Assembly (NCBI RefSeq): GCF_029893085.1
Contig: NZ_JARXWI010000010.1
Span: forward strand, 1-64,000
Direction: 5' to 3'
Source: Parabacteroides sp. PFB2-10
GTDB taxonomy: Bacteria; Bacteroidota; Bacteroidia; Bacteroidales; Tannerellaceae
Length of the DNA stretch: 64,000 nt
In this document: piece by piece, positions 37,098 through 45,096 of the stretch
Layout: every line of letters starts with the position of its first letter
Position numbering within the stretch: position 1 is the stretch's first letter
The notes under the pieces: model-generated
The model's database searches: none
What the model saw: the letters and a program-made list of their open reading frames with translations, nothing else
Told to the model about the DNA's origin: nothing
Made by a program: the position numbers and the translations under genes

Positions 37098-40000
37098 ATG
37101 AACAAAAGAAATATACAAGGAGGTTTCTTTCGATACAATCGGAAATCTCTGTTCCCCGGATTATTGCTTTTACTTTTTTGCCTTCTCAGCATACAAGCCT
37201 TTGCACAAAACAGAACGATTCGCGGTACGATAATAGACGTAGCGGGTGAACCAGTCATCGGAGCGAATGTTCAGGTAAAAGGATTAGCTATTGGCAGCAT
37301 TACTGATGTAAACGGTGAATTCTCTTTTGAAGCGCCGCAAAGCGGTACCTTAGTCATATCCTATATTGGTTATAAGACACAGGGGTTACCGTTAGGACAG
37401 AACAACTATAACATTACGCTTCTGGAAGATAGCGAAACGTTGGAAGAGGTGGTTGTCATTGGGTATGGTGTTCAAAAGAAGCGCGACCTGACCGGTGCTA
37501 TCACGCAGGTAAGTTCTGAAAAACTGATGGCGACAGCACCTACCACCATACAAGAGGCTTTGCGCGGTAAAGCGGCAGGCGTGATGGTAGCAGGAGCCGG
37601 GCTGAATAGTGACCCGATGATTCGTATTCGTGGGAATCGTTCTATTAGTGCATCGAATGACCCGCTCTTTGTAATCGACGGAATACCATCTTCCAGTGGG
37701 GTCAGCACAATAAACCCCGCCGACGTAGCCTCCATGGAGGTCTTGAAAGATGCCTCTGCTACCGCCATCTATGGTTCGCGTGGGGCAAACGGTGTTATCT
37801 TAGTGACGACCAAAAAGGGAGAAGAGGGCAAGGTAAGTGTGGAATACAGCGGTTATCTGTCTATAGGAAAAAGAGATAACTACCGGAGGGTACGCAATCC
37901 GGAGGAATATCTGGAATACCTGCGGGAAGCTGACCGCAAATATATCTATGACGGAGTAGGTGGATACAGCATTGACCCGACTGCCGTTTATCCTTCCGAG
38001 TCACCTAGTTGGGAGTATGATCAGCAATTGGAATATATCGCTTCGCGTGACCTCTCCGGTTATGTATTGGAATCAGTGCGTCAGGCATGGGAGGGCGGTA
38101 GCTACAATCCGGCCAATCTGCGCGGATTCGACTGGCAGGGAGCGGGCTTTCGTGATCAGTCTATCTCTCAAAATCATAGCATCAGTGTGCGTTCCGGAAC
38201 AAAGACTACTAAACTTTTCATTTCCGGGTCATTCATGGACAATGAGGGTTTAACACCCCGTTCTTTCCGGACAAGATATACCCTACGTATGAATTTAGAT
38301 CAGCAGGTCGGAAAATACATCACCGTGGGGGCCACCAGTAATTTCGCTTACTGGGAGTTTTACAATGGAACAGGTGTCGGTGGAAACTGGAATCCGTTAG
38401 GGACTCCGTATTATTCACCCGGCGGAAGTGGTGAGTATGGCGTTGGCGGCGACGTGACGCAAGTAGGTGATCCTGCCTTAGGTTTAGTGGTTCATCCAAC
38501 CGGTGAGGGTATGTTGTGGAATCCTTTTTATGATTTCACAGGGAATAAGGGTAAGACGAAGAGAAACCAGATTGACGCGACGTTGTATGCGCAGATAAAA
38601 TTGAACAACGGACTTTCTTACCGTGCCAACTTCGGTACCAACTACTATAGTGGACAGGCGCAATCATTCAATGCTTCCGAATCTACCCAACAGAAACATG
38701 GGGATGCATTGGCCAGTCAGAGTCTTGCCTTTGAAAGGGGTTGGACATTTGAAAACATCTTAAGTTACTCCAAGAAATGGGGCGAGCATGATCTGAATCT
38801 CACCGCTGTACAGTCGAGTCAACGGTTTATACAAGAACCTTTCTCCGGCGAAGCGCTGGGTTTGCCCATCGAATCACAGTTGTATTACAGCATGGGAACA
38901 GCTACCGAGCAGTCGGTAAGCAGCGGGTATACGCAATGGACCATGATGTCTTGGATGGGACGTGCTATCTATGGATTCAAAGATAACCGCTATATGCTTA
39001 CAGCCTCTCTGCGTTACGACGGTTCTTCCCGCCTGGCAGAAGGTCATAAATGGGTTGCATTCCCCTCCGCATCCTTGGCATGGCGTGTTTCCGACGAACC
39101 ATTCTTTAAGGAGAGCATACAATTCATCAATAACCTGAAATTGCGTGCCGGTTACGGGAAAACAGGGAACTCCGCCGTAAGCCCTTATCAGACGATCGGG
39201 AAAATCGTCAGCAGCCGTTATACCTGGGGAGAACAAGGTGTCGTAGGTTATGCACCCAATTCACTTTCCAATAACACCCTGACCTGGGAAACCACCGGAC
39301 AATACAATCTCGGGATCGATTTTGGTCTGTTCAAAGGACGTCTGTCGGGAACTATCGATGTCTATCAGCAGAATACCTATGACCTGTTGATGCCTCGTGT
39401 TCTTCCGGAAGCATCCGGTTTCAGCAGTATTGTACAGAACGTAGGAGAGACACAAAACAGAGGCTTGGAAGTAAGTCTTGAAACAGTAAACTTCCATACC
39501 AAAGATTTTAAATGGACAACGAACCTGCAGTTTGCTACCAACAAAGAGAAAATCGTCAAGCTGGCTTCCGGTCTGGAAGAAGATGTGGCCAATATGTGGT
39601 TTGTCGGCTATCCGGTAGACACCTACTACGATTATGTCAACACCGAATCTGTTTGGGGTTATTCCAAGGAGGACATGGATGAGATGAGTGAGTTTAATAA
39701 AAACGGACTGAGTTACAAACCGGGCGACCTGCGTTTTGTCGATCTGAATGACGACTATAAGATAGATGATAAGGACCGTCAGATCAGAGGACAAAAGATG
39801 CCTAAATGGACAGCCGGGATGGGTAATACGCTTAACTATAAAGATTTTGATCTGTATATCTTTATGTATGGCATGTTTGGGCATACGGTTTACAGTGATC
39901 CGGGATATGGACATGATGGACGTATGAATACCCGCTATGGCAGCTACTGGACACCTAAAAATACCCAGACAAATATTCGCAAACCGACGAAAGGAGATGC

Positions 40001-40286
40001 CGATCAGCCCCACCGGGAAGCCTATTGGTATAACAGCGGAAACTTTGTACGGATCTCTGACATCACCTTCGGATATACGCTTCCGGAAAGTGTAAACAAC
40101 TTTTTAGGCATATCGAGAGCCCGCTTTTATGTGCAGTTACAAAATCCCTTTACGCTAACCAACTATCCTAACAACGACCCGGAGGGTTCGGTAAAAGCAA
40201 CCCGTAACTATGCCAACAAGCACAATGCTTATGGAGATCCGACGACGACAAAGAACTACATGCTCGGATTAAATTTAACATTTTAA
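37098..40286 (+). CDS. susC: SusC-like TonB-dependent outer-membrane transporter
   Basis: A 1062-residue outer-membrane importer. A long N-terminal region with a signal (LFPGLLLLLFCLLSIQAFAQ) precedes a carboxypeptidase-regulatory-like domain (RTIRGTIIDVAGEPVIGANVQVKG, about 40-115), the plug (EEVVVIGYGVQKKRDLTGAI; SNDPLFVIDGIPSS; ATAIYGSRGANGVILVTTKKG) and a 22-strand barrel ending LGLNLTF. It imports glycan oligosaccharides together with the SusD encoded 21 bp downstream. It is the only SusC/D pair in the window. A 140-bp gap separates it from GH115, so the two may share one transcript. Confidence 0.95.
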   Translation: MNKRNIQGGFFRYNRKSLFPGLLLLLFCLLSIQAFAQNRTIRGTIIDVAGEPVIGANVQVKGLAIGSITDVNGEFSFEAPQSGTLVISYIGYKTQGLPLGQNNYNITLLEDSETLEEVVVIGYGVQKKRDLTGAITQVSSEKLMATAPTTIQEALRGKAAGVMVAGAGLNSDPMIRIRGNRSISASNDPLFVIDGIPSSSGVSTINPADVASMEVLKDASATAIYGSRGANGVILVTTKKGEEGKVSVEYSGYLSIGKRDNYRRVRNPEEYLEYLREADRKYIYDGVGGYSIDPTAVYPSESPSWEYDQQLEYIASRDLSGYVLESVRQAWEGGSYNPANLRGFDWQGAGFRDQSISQNHSISVRSGTKTTKLFISGSFMDNEGLTPRSFRTRYTLRMNLDQQVGKYITVGATSNFAYWEFYNGTGVGGNWNPLGTPYYSPGGSGEYGVGGDVTQVGDPALGLVVHPTGEGMLWNPFYDFTGNKGKTKRNQIDATLYAQIKLNNGLSYRANFGTNYYSGQAQSFNASESTQQKHGDALASQSLAFERGWTFENILSYSKKWGEHDLNLTAVQSSQRFIQEPFSGEALGLPIESQLYYSMGTATEQSVSSGYTQWTMMSWMGRAIYGFKDNRYMLTASLRYDGSSRLAEGHKWVAFPSASLAWRVSDEPFFKESIQFINNLKLRAGYGKTGNSAVSPYQTIGKIVSSRYTWGEQGVVGYAPNSLSNNTLTWETTGQYNLGIDFGLFKGRLSGTIDVYQQNTYDLLMPRVLPEASGFSSIVQNVGETQNRGLEVSLETVNFHTKDFKWTTNLQFATNKEKIVKLASGLEEDVANMWFVGYPVDTYYDYVNTESVWGYSKEDMDEMSEFNKNGLSYKPGDLRFVDLNDDYKIDDKDRQIRGQKMPKWTAGMGNTLNYKDFDLYIFMYGMFGHTVYSDPGYGHDGRMNTRYGSYWTPKNTQTNIRKPTKGDADQPHREAYWYNSGNFVRISDITFGYTLPESVNNFLGISRARFYVQLQNPFTLTNYPNNDPEGSVKATRNYANKHNAYGDPTTTKNYMLGLNLTF

Positions 40287-40307
40287 CAGTATAAAAAACG
40301 GAAGAAT

Positions 40308-42383
40308 ATGAAAAATCATATCAAACATATCGCCTTCACCGGCATTATAGCGCTTTTCATGGGTTCTTGTTCCGATTTTCTGGATGAAAAAGGATACAAT
40401 ACAGACTATACCTATTATGAAACGACTGAGGGGTTGGAAACATTAGTTGTCGCTTGTTACCAGAACGGACGCGGTATGTTCTCCACATCCAATACCCCTT
40501 CAGGTATTGCTTTCCAGGAGATCGGAACTGACCTGTATACGATCGGCGGAGATGGATCAACGGACTTTGGCCTCTACACATCGGCCATGAATCCTTCCAA
40601 CGAAACATTCTCCTCTTTTTGGACCGATTGTTATAATGGGGTCGCCCGAGCCAATCTCGGGTTGAAATACCTTTATGCCAACAACACCATGGCAGAATCG
40701 CTCAAAAACATACGTGAAGGAGAATTATTGTTCTTACGCGCTTACTACTATTATGTACTGGCTGTTCATTATGGCTCTTGTCCGCTCATATTAGAACCGG
40801 TGGATGAGCCGAAGTTCGACTTTGCCCGCGCTCCCCAAAAGGATATATGGGATCAGATCGTCAGTGACGCCACAAAAGCGTGGGAACTGCTTCCTTGGGC
40901 CGATGCCAACGGAAATGTAACAAATGACTATGGCCGCGCCAGTAAAGGAGCAGCCGGACATCTCCTGACAAAAGCACATCTGTTCCGTTATTGCGGATTT
41001 AAGTATGTATCCAGTCAGTCCGACAGCAATATGAATGAAGATCGCGGTGGCTCGGATGGCGACTTGGACAAAGCAATCCAGTATGCCAGTGCCGTTTGTA
41101 ATTTCGGAACAGGAGCAGGTAGCGGCAGCAACCATGCGCTTGCCGAGAACTTTGCTGACCTTTGGCGCTTCGATCCCAAAACAGGAGGTCCAACTCCTGG
41201 TGATTATGCCGGACCGGAAGTGCTCTTCAGCATCCAATTCTCTACAGATCATTTCTATAACAACCAGGCGCCATCGGCTACCAACAGCGGAGGTAACTGG
41301 CTGCATATGATGTTTACATCCCAGGTAGAGGGTATGCCGATGGTCACGGTCAACGGTAAAGGAACTGAGAATGTTTCGCTGGGTACCAGTATGGGGATCG
41401 GCAGAAACCTGATTACAGGGCGTCCCTGGAGAAGAACCTCGCCTACTCCCTATCTGTATGCTGAGGATGGTCTGTATGGCCCGCAATACTATGCAGAAGG
41501 AAAAGCCGGTAAACTCATCGACTCACGTCTGTACAAATCCCACGTATGGGTCTATTATGCCAATCAGGTACCTAATACCACCTGGATTTCTTTCGAAAAC
41601 GCTGCCGGCAGCTTCAACCCGGCTAACATCGGTAAAGAGGAAGGGACACAGCGTTATGAGAAAGGAGATACGGCTGTTGTCTTCTCTGTGGAGAACATAG
41701 ACAAGCGCTTCACAAACGGTACCACGTCGGAAAAACTGGCTCTCTCACGTGCTATGTCTCCCTTCTGGTATATCCCGATGCCATCGATTACCCGCACCAA
41801 CTTAGGGAATCGGGGCAACCGGGATGGCATCACCAATACCTTCCCCACGCTGATTAAATACTTAGATAGCCGTCGGGGATCAGCCGACTACCAGGCAGGC
41901 TTCAGAGATTATTTCTGTTACCGTCTGGGAGAAACCTATATCCTATTGGCCGAAGCGTTGGCAATGAAGGGTGACTATGATGGATCGGCTGCAGCGTTGA
42001 ATATCATTCGTGAACGGGCCGCCTGGAAAGAGGGAGAAGAAAAATACACCCATTTCTATCTGTTCGATGGTGGTAACCCCGCCGACTTCACCAAATCAAC
42101 CGTGGAGGATATGAAGGTAAACGGCGCTTTTATCTCAGCCATGAACGACCAGCAACGATTGGTATTCTTCGCCGATGAGAGCGGAAGAGAAACAGAAGGG
42201 GAATTACACCGCTTTGAAAATTTGGTGCGTAATGGTGCCGACTTCTTTGTCAAGATGGTGAAAGAGCGTAACTATTACGCAGAGCCTAATATCAAGCCCT
42301 TCCATCGTTTTCGACCGATCCCGCAGAAGCATATCGACAGACTGGATCCAGCCGATCCCAATCCACAAAATTATGGTTACTAA
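40308..42383 (+). CDS. susD: SusD-like outer-membrane glycan-binding lipoprotein
   Basis: A 691-residue surface lipoprotein. The signal ends FMGSCSDFLDEKG: the cysteine is followed by an acidic Ser/Asp-rich stretch as in exported SusD proteins. TPR-type helices are visible in the FSSFWTDCYNGVARANLGL and GELLFLRAYYYYVLAVHYG regions, and the SusD C-terminal signature is in ETYILLAEALAMKGDYDGSAAALNIIRERA. It forms the lid over SusC and binds oligosaccharide. At 691 residues it is longer than many SusD proteins (about 550). No separate surface glycan-binding protein follows; the next gene, 12 bp away, is DUF1080. Confidence 0.94.
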   Translation: MKNHIKHIAFTGIIALFMGSCSDFLDEKGYNTDYTYYETTEGLETLVVACYQNGRGMFSTSNTPSGIAFQEIGTDLYTIGGDGSTDFGLYTSAMNPSNETFSSFWTDCYNGVARANLGLKYLYANNTMAESLKNIREGELLFLRAYYYYVLAVHYGSCPLILEPVDEPKFDFARAPQKDIWDQIVSDATKAWELLPWADANGNVTNDYGRASKGAAGHLLTKAHLFRYCGFKYVSSQSDSNMNEDRGGSDGDLDKAIQYASAVCNFGTGAGSGSNHALAENFADLWRFDPKTGGPTPGDYAGPEVLFSIQFSTDHFYNNQAPSATNSGGNWLHMMFTSQVEGMPMVTVNGKGTENVSLGTSMGIGRNLITGRPWRRTSPTPYLYAEDGLYGPQYYAEGKAGKLIDSRLYKSHVWVYYANQVPNTTWISFENAAGSFNPANIGKEEGTQRYEKGDTAVVFSVENIDKRFTNGTTSEKLALSRAMSPFWYIPMPSITRTNLGNRGNRDGITNTFPTLIKYLDSRRGSADYQAGFRDYFCYRLGETYILLAEALAMKGDYDGSAAALNIIRERAAWKEGEEKYTHFYLFDGGNPADFTKSTVEDMKVNGAFISAMNDQQRLVFFADESGRETEGELHRFENLVRNGADFFVKMVKERNYYAEPNIKPFHRFRPIPQKHIDRLDPADPNPQNYGY

Positions 42384-42395
42384 TCTGTTGGAAAT

Positions 42396-43112
42396 ATGAA
42401 ATCATCTGTTTTATGGATTACCTGTTTGCTCTTTTGCCTCACCCAAGGACATGCACAAACAGCTCTAAACAGGCTAAGTGAAAAGGAGCAGAAACAAGGG
42501 TGGATCTTACTATTCAACGGTAAGAACCTGGAAGGATGGCAATCGGTCGGGAAATCGACCCCTCCGGAAAAAGGCTGGACCGTGGAAGAGGGAGTCCTGA
42601 CTGTGAACAAAGGAAAACCTCAAAGAGGAGGAGACATCATCACGCAGGAGACCTATTCCAATTTTGATCTATATTTTGAATTCAAACTGACAAAAGCTGC
42701 CAACAGCGGAGTGAAATATCTTTTCACAATGTATGAGAAGGGCGGTTGGTTAGGGAATGAGTATCAGGTGCTGGATGACGAGTTTCATCCGGATGCAAAA
42801 GCAGGTGTTAACGGAAACCGTAAAACAGCTTCTCTCTATGATGTGATACCGGCGGGTAAAAAGAACCTGAAGCCAACGGGAGAATGGAACCAGGGGCGCA
42901 TTGTGGTGAAAGGCTCCAAGGTTTCCCATTACCTGAATGGGAAAAAGGTGCTTGGCTACGACCTCAAAAGTAAAACCTATGTCAAAGCTGTTGAAGGAAG
43001 TAAATTTAAGGCTGCGTCTCCTGTATTTGGAACTGTAGGAAAAGGGCACATTTTGCTTCAGGATCATCAGGATGAAGTATCTTTTAGGAATATTAAGTTG
43101 AGGCGTCTGTAA
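42396..43112 (+). CDS. DUF1080 (3-keto-disaccharide hydrolase-like) secreted protein
   Basis: A 238-residue secreted beta-sandwich protein. A signal peptide (MKSSVLWITCLLFCLTQGHAQ) precedes a DUF1080 domain with the typical opening GWILLFNGKNLEGWQSV, then FDLYFEFKLTKAANSGVKY and GEWNQGRIVVKGSKVSHYLNGKKV. The fold is related to GH16/concanavalin-like enzymes, and several DUF1080 members act on 3-ketoglycosides. It is coupled to SusD (12 bp), so it may act on imported sugars. Two Gfo/Idh/MocA oxidoreductases 5-9 kb downstream could supply keto-sugars. Its substrate here is unknown. Confidence 0.88.
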   Translation: MKSSVLWITCLLFCLTQGHAQTALNRLSEKEQKQGWILLFNGKNLEGWQSVGKSTPPEKGWTVEEGVLTVNKGKPQRGGDIITQETYSNFDLYFEFKLTKAANSGVKYLFTMYEKGGWLGNEYQVLDDEFHPDAKAGVNGNRKTASLYDVIPAGKKNLKPTGEWNQGRIVVKGSKVSHYLNGKKVLGYDLKSKTYVKAVEGSKFKAASPVFGTVGKGHILLQDHQDEVSFRNIKLRRL

Positions 43113-43396
43113 CAGACAAAGCCGAAGATAAAAATCCCAGGAAGATTGTTTAGTGATCCATTCTATTTCAAGATTCAACTGTCAAGAGAAAGGCGTAAGT
43201 TCCTACTCTTGCAGTTGAATTTCTTGGTTTTTTTTGTTATTCTCCCTGCCAAATGTAACATACGGAAAGACTTTTGTAGCAAATGATATGTGGTGGATAT
43301 TGAAAGAAAGATATCTTTGTGACGAAAGGAATATGAGAGATGACAATCATAGGTTAACATGAGATATGTTGTATAATTTAAAAAAGAATAAATGAA
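43113..43396. other. 284-bp gap carrying the GH43 promoter
   Basis: No gene is seen. The gap carries one copy of the candidate HTCS operator and a -7 box (listed separately), so the downstream GH43 gene probably starts a new transcript even though it is co-directional with susCD. Confidence 0.55.
43253..43319 (+). promoter_or_regulatory. Candidate HTCS-controlled promoter of GH43
   Basis: ATGTAACATACG at 43253-43264 is identical to the two perfect copies upstream of the 11-kb operon, and is followed by a -7 box TATCTTTG at 43312-43319. The start-to-start distance is 59 bp, exactly as at 11139/11198. The sequence between the two elements is otherwise unrelated at the two promoters, which argues that the motif and spacing are selected. 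Confidence 0.6.
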
Positions 43397-44950
43397 ATGA
43401 AAAAGAGTTGCACACTATTACTTTTGGTTCTGCTCATTATGGGCGGATGTAAAGGAAAACAAGCTTTGGTAAAAGACACATTTACGAATCCTGTAATTTT
43501 CTCCGATGCGCCTGATATGGATGTTATACGGGTAGGAAGTGATTTCTATATGGTCAGCACGACCATGCACCTGATGCCCGGCGTGCCAATCATGAAATCC
43601 AAAGACTTGGTCAATTGGGAGATCATCAGCTATGTGGTGCCTGAAATCAAAGACAGCCCGGCATACGACCTGGAAGGAGGCAATGTATATGGACAAGGAC
43701 AATGGGCTTCTGCGATCCGTCACCATAACGGGAAATTTTATATCTTCTTTGCGACCAACCGTCCGCAGAAAACCTATATCTATAGCGCTGTCGACCCAGC
43801 CGGAAAATGGGAGAAAGTGATGGATCTCAACCAACGATTCCACGATACCTCTCTATTATTCGACGACGATGGCAAGGTCTATATCGCCGGAGGAAATGGA
43901 AGTATCCGCATGCGCGAATTGAAAAGCGATTTATCGGGTGTGAAAGAGGATGGAATCAACGTGGAAGTGATCAATGGAAACGAACGTAACCTCAAAGGAC
44001 TCTTAGAAGGAACACACCTCTGCAAATATAACGGCAAATACTATATGTTCCTGATTTGGTGGCCGGGAGGTGGCATTCGTACGCAGCTCGCTTTCCGCTC
44101 CGACAAGATTGAAGGACCTTATGAACATAAGGTGATCCTTTCCAACGATATGGACCGTAAAGGTGCCGGTGTAGCACAAGGCTGTATTGTTGATACCGAA
44201 GCGGGCGACTGGTACGGATTCCTGTTTCAGGATAGAGGAGCTGTAGGGCGTGTGCCGGTGTTGATGCCTTGCCGTTGGGAAGATGGCTGGCCGATTTTGG
44301 GTGATGCCGAAGGAAAAGTGCCGTTAGAGATGAAACGTCCTGTCTTGGGACAACCGGAAACGCCGCTGGTGATCAGCGATGAGTTCAAATCCAGCAAACT
44401 GGCGCTCAACTGGCAGTGGAACCATAACCCTGACAACTCATTATGGTCGTTGACCGAACGCAAAGGATATATGCGTCTGAAGACCGGTAAGGTAGTAGAA
44501 ACCATTTTCGAAGCACGCAATATGTTGTCGCAACGCACCGAAGGACCGGCATGCCAAGGCATCGTGTCGATGGATGTATCGAAAATGAAAGACGGGGATG
44601 TCGCCGGATTGAGTGCCTACTGTGCAGATCCGGGTATTATATCGGTCAACATGGAAGGCGGGAAAAAATACCTTGTCATGACCGACCGTAATACCGAGAA
44701 AGAAAGAGTCGAACTGCTTAAGGATGTTGTTTATCTCCGCCTGGATTGCGATTTCAATAAAGGAGCGGATAAGGCTAATTTCTATTATAGCCTGAACAAT
44801 AAAGATTGGACTAAATTGGGAACAGAATTCAAGATGGTCTTCAACTTAAAGCATTTTATGGGTAACCGCTTTGGCATCTTTAATTACGCTACGAAATCGC
44901 CCGGCGGCTATGTTGATATCGACTTCTTCCATTATAAGAAGATCTTGTAA
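43397..44950 (+). CDS. GH43 (subfamily 12-like) beta-xylosidase/arabinofuranosidase, lipoprotein
   Basis: A 517-residue lipoprotein (signal ends LIMGGCKGK). The N-terminal GH43 domain carries the motifs FTNPVIFSDAPDMDVIRVG (base), HDTSLLFDDDGKVY (modulator) and LEGTHLCKYNGKYYMF (acid). From about residue 325 a C-terminal beta-sandwich (ISDEFKSSKLALNWQWNHNP) matches the concanavalin-like domain of this group. Xylan-locus members of this type remove arabinose or xylose from oligosaccharides. It is preceded by its own candidate HTCS promoter and followed by a long hairpin, so it may be expressed on its own or with the CE6-GH51 gene 146 bp downstream. Confidence 0.9.
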   Translation: MKKSCTLLLLVLLIMGGCKGKQALVKDTFTNPVIFSDAPDMDVIRVGSDFYMVSTTMHLMPGVPIMKSKDLVNWEIISYVVPEIKDSPAYDLEGGNVYGQGQWASAIRHHNGKFYIFFATNRPQKTYIYSAVDPAGKWEKVMDLNQRFHDTSLLFDDDGKVYIAGGNGSIRMRELKSDLSGVKEDGINVEVINGNERNLKGLLEGTHLCKYNGKYYMFLIWWPGGGIRTQLAFRSDKIEGPYEHKVILSNDMDRKGAGVAQGCIVDTEAGDWYGFLFQDRGAVGRVPVLMPCRWEDGWPILGDAEGKVPLEMKRPVLGQPETPLVISDEFKSSKLALNWQWNHNPDNSLWSLTERKGYMRLKTGKVVETIFEARNMLSQRTEGPACQGIVSMDVSKMKDGDVAGLSAYCADPGIISVNMEGGKKYLVMTDRNTEKERVELLKDVVYLRLDCDFNKGADKANFYYSLNNKDWTKLGTEFKMVFNLKHFMGNRFGIFNYATKSPGGYVDIDFFHYKKIL

Positions 44951-44974
44951 TGTAACTACTTAGCCATACTCCGC

Positions 44975-45034
44975 AAGGATTTATATGTAAATAGCCCCGG
45001 ATGTCAACCCGGGGTTATTCATATATAAGTCCTT
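44975..45034. repeat. Long imperfect hairpin with GTCA loop
   Basis: AAGGATTTATATGTAAATAG pairs imperfectly with the far arm ending AAGTCCTT, with CCCCGGAT/ACCCGGGG near the GTCA loop (45003-45006). The central part is nearly the same as the 18141-18168 hairpin, including loop sequence and flanking ATAT. It lies between GH43 and the CE6-GH51 gene. Confidence 0.7.
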
Positions 45035-45096
45035 ACAGATTTTTGCTTATTAGTTACCCTATAATTCGTTTCCCTCCATAAGTTTTAAATATAAAA

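Noticed and set aside
39261-40013. 250-codon minus-strand open frame opposite susC
   Set aside because: Antisense shadow of susC without recognisable domains or start signals.
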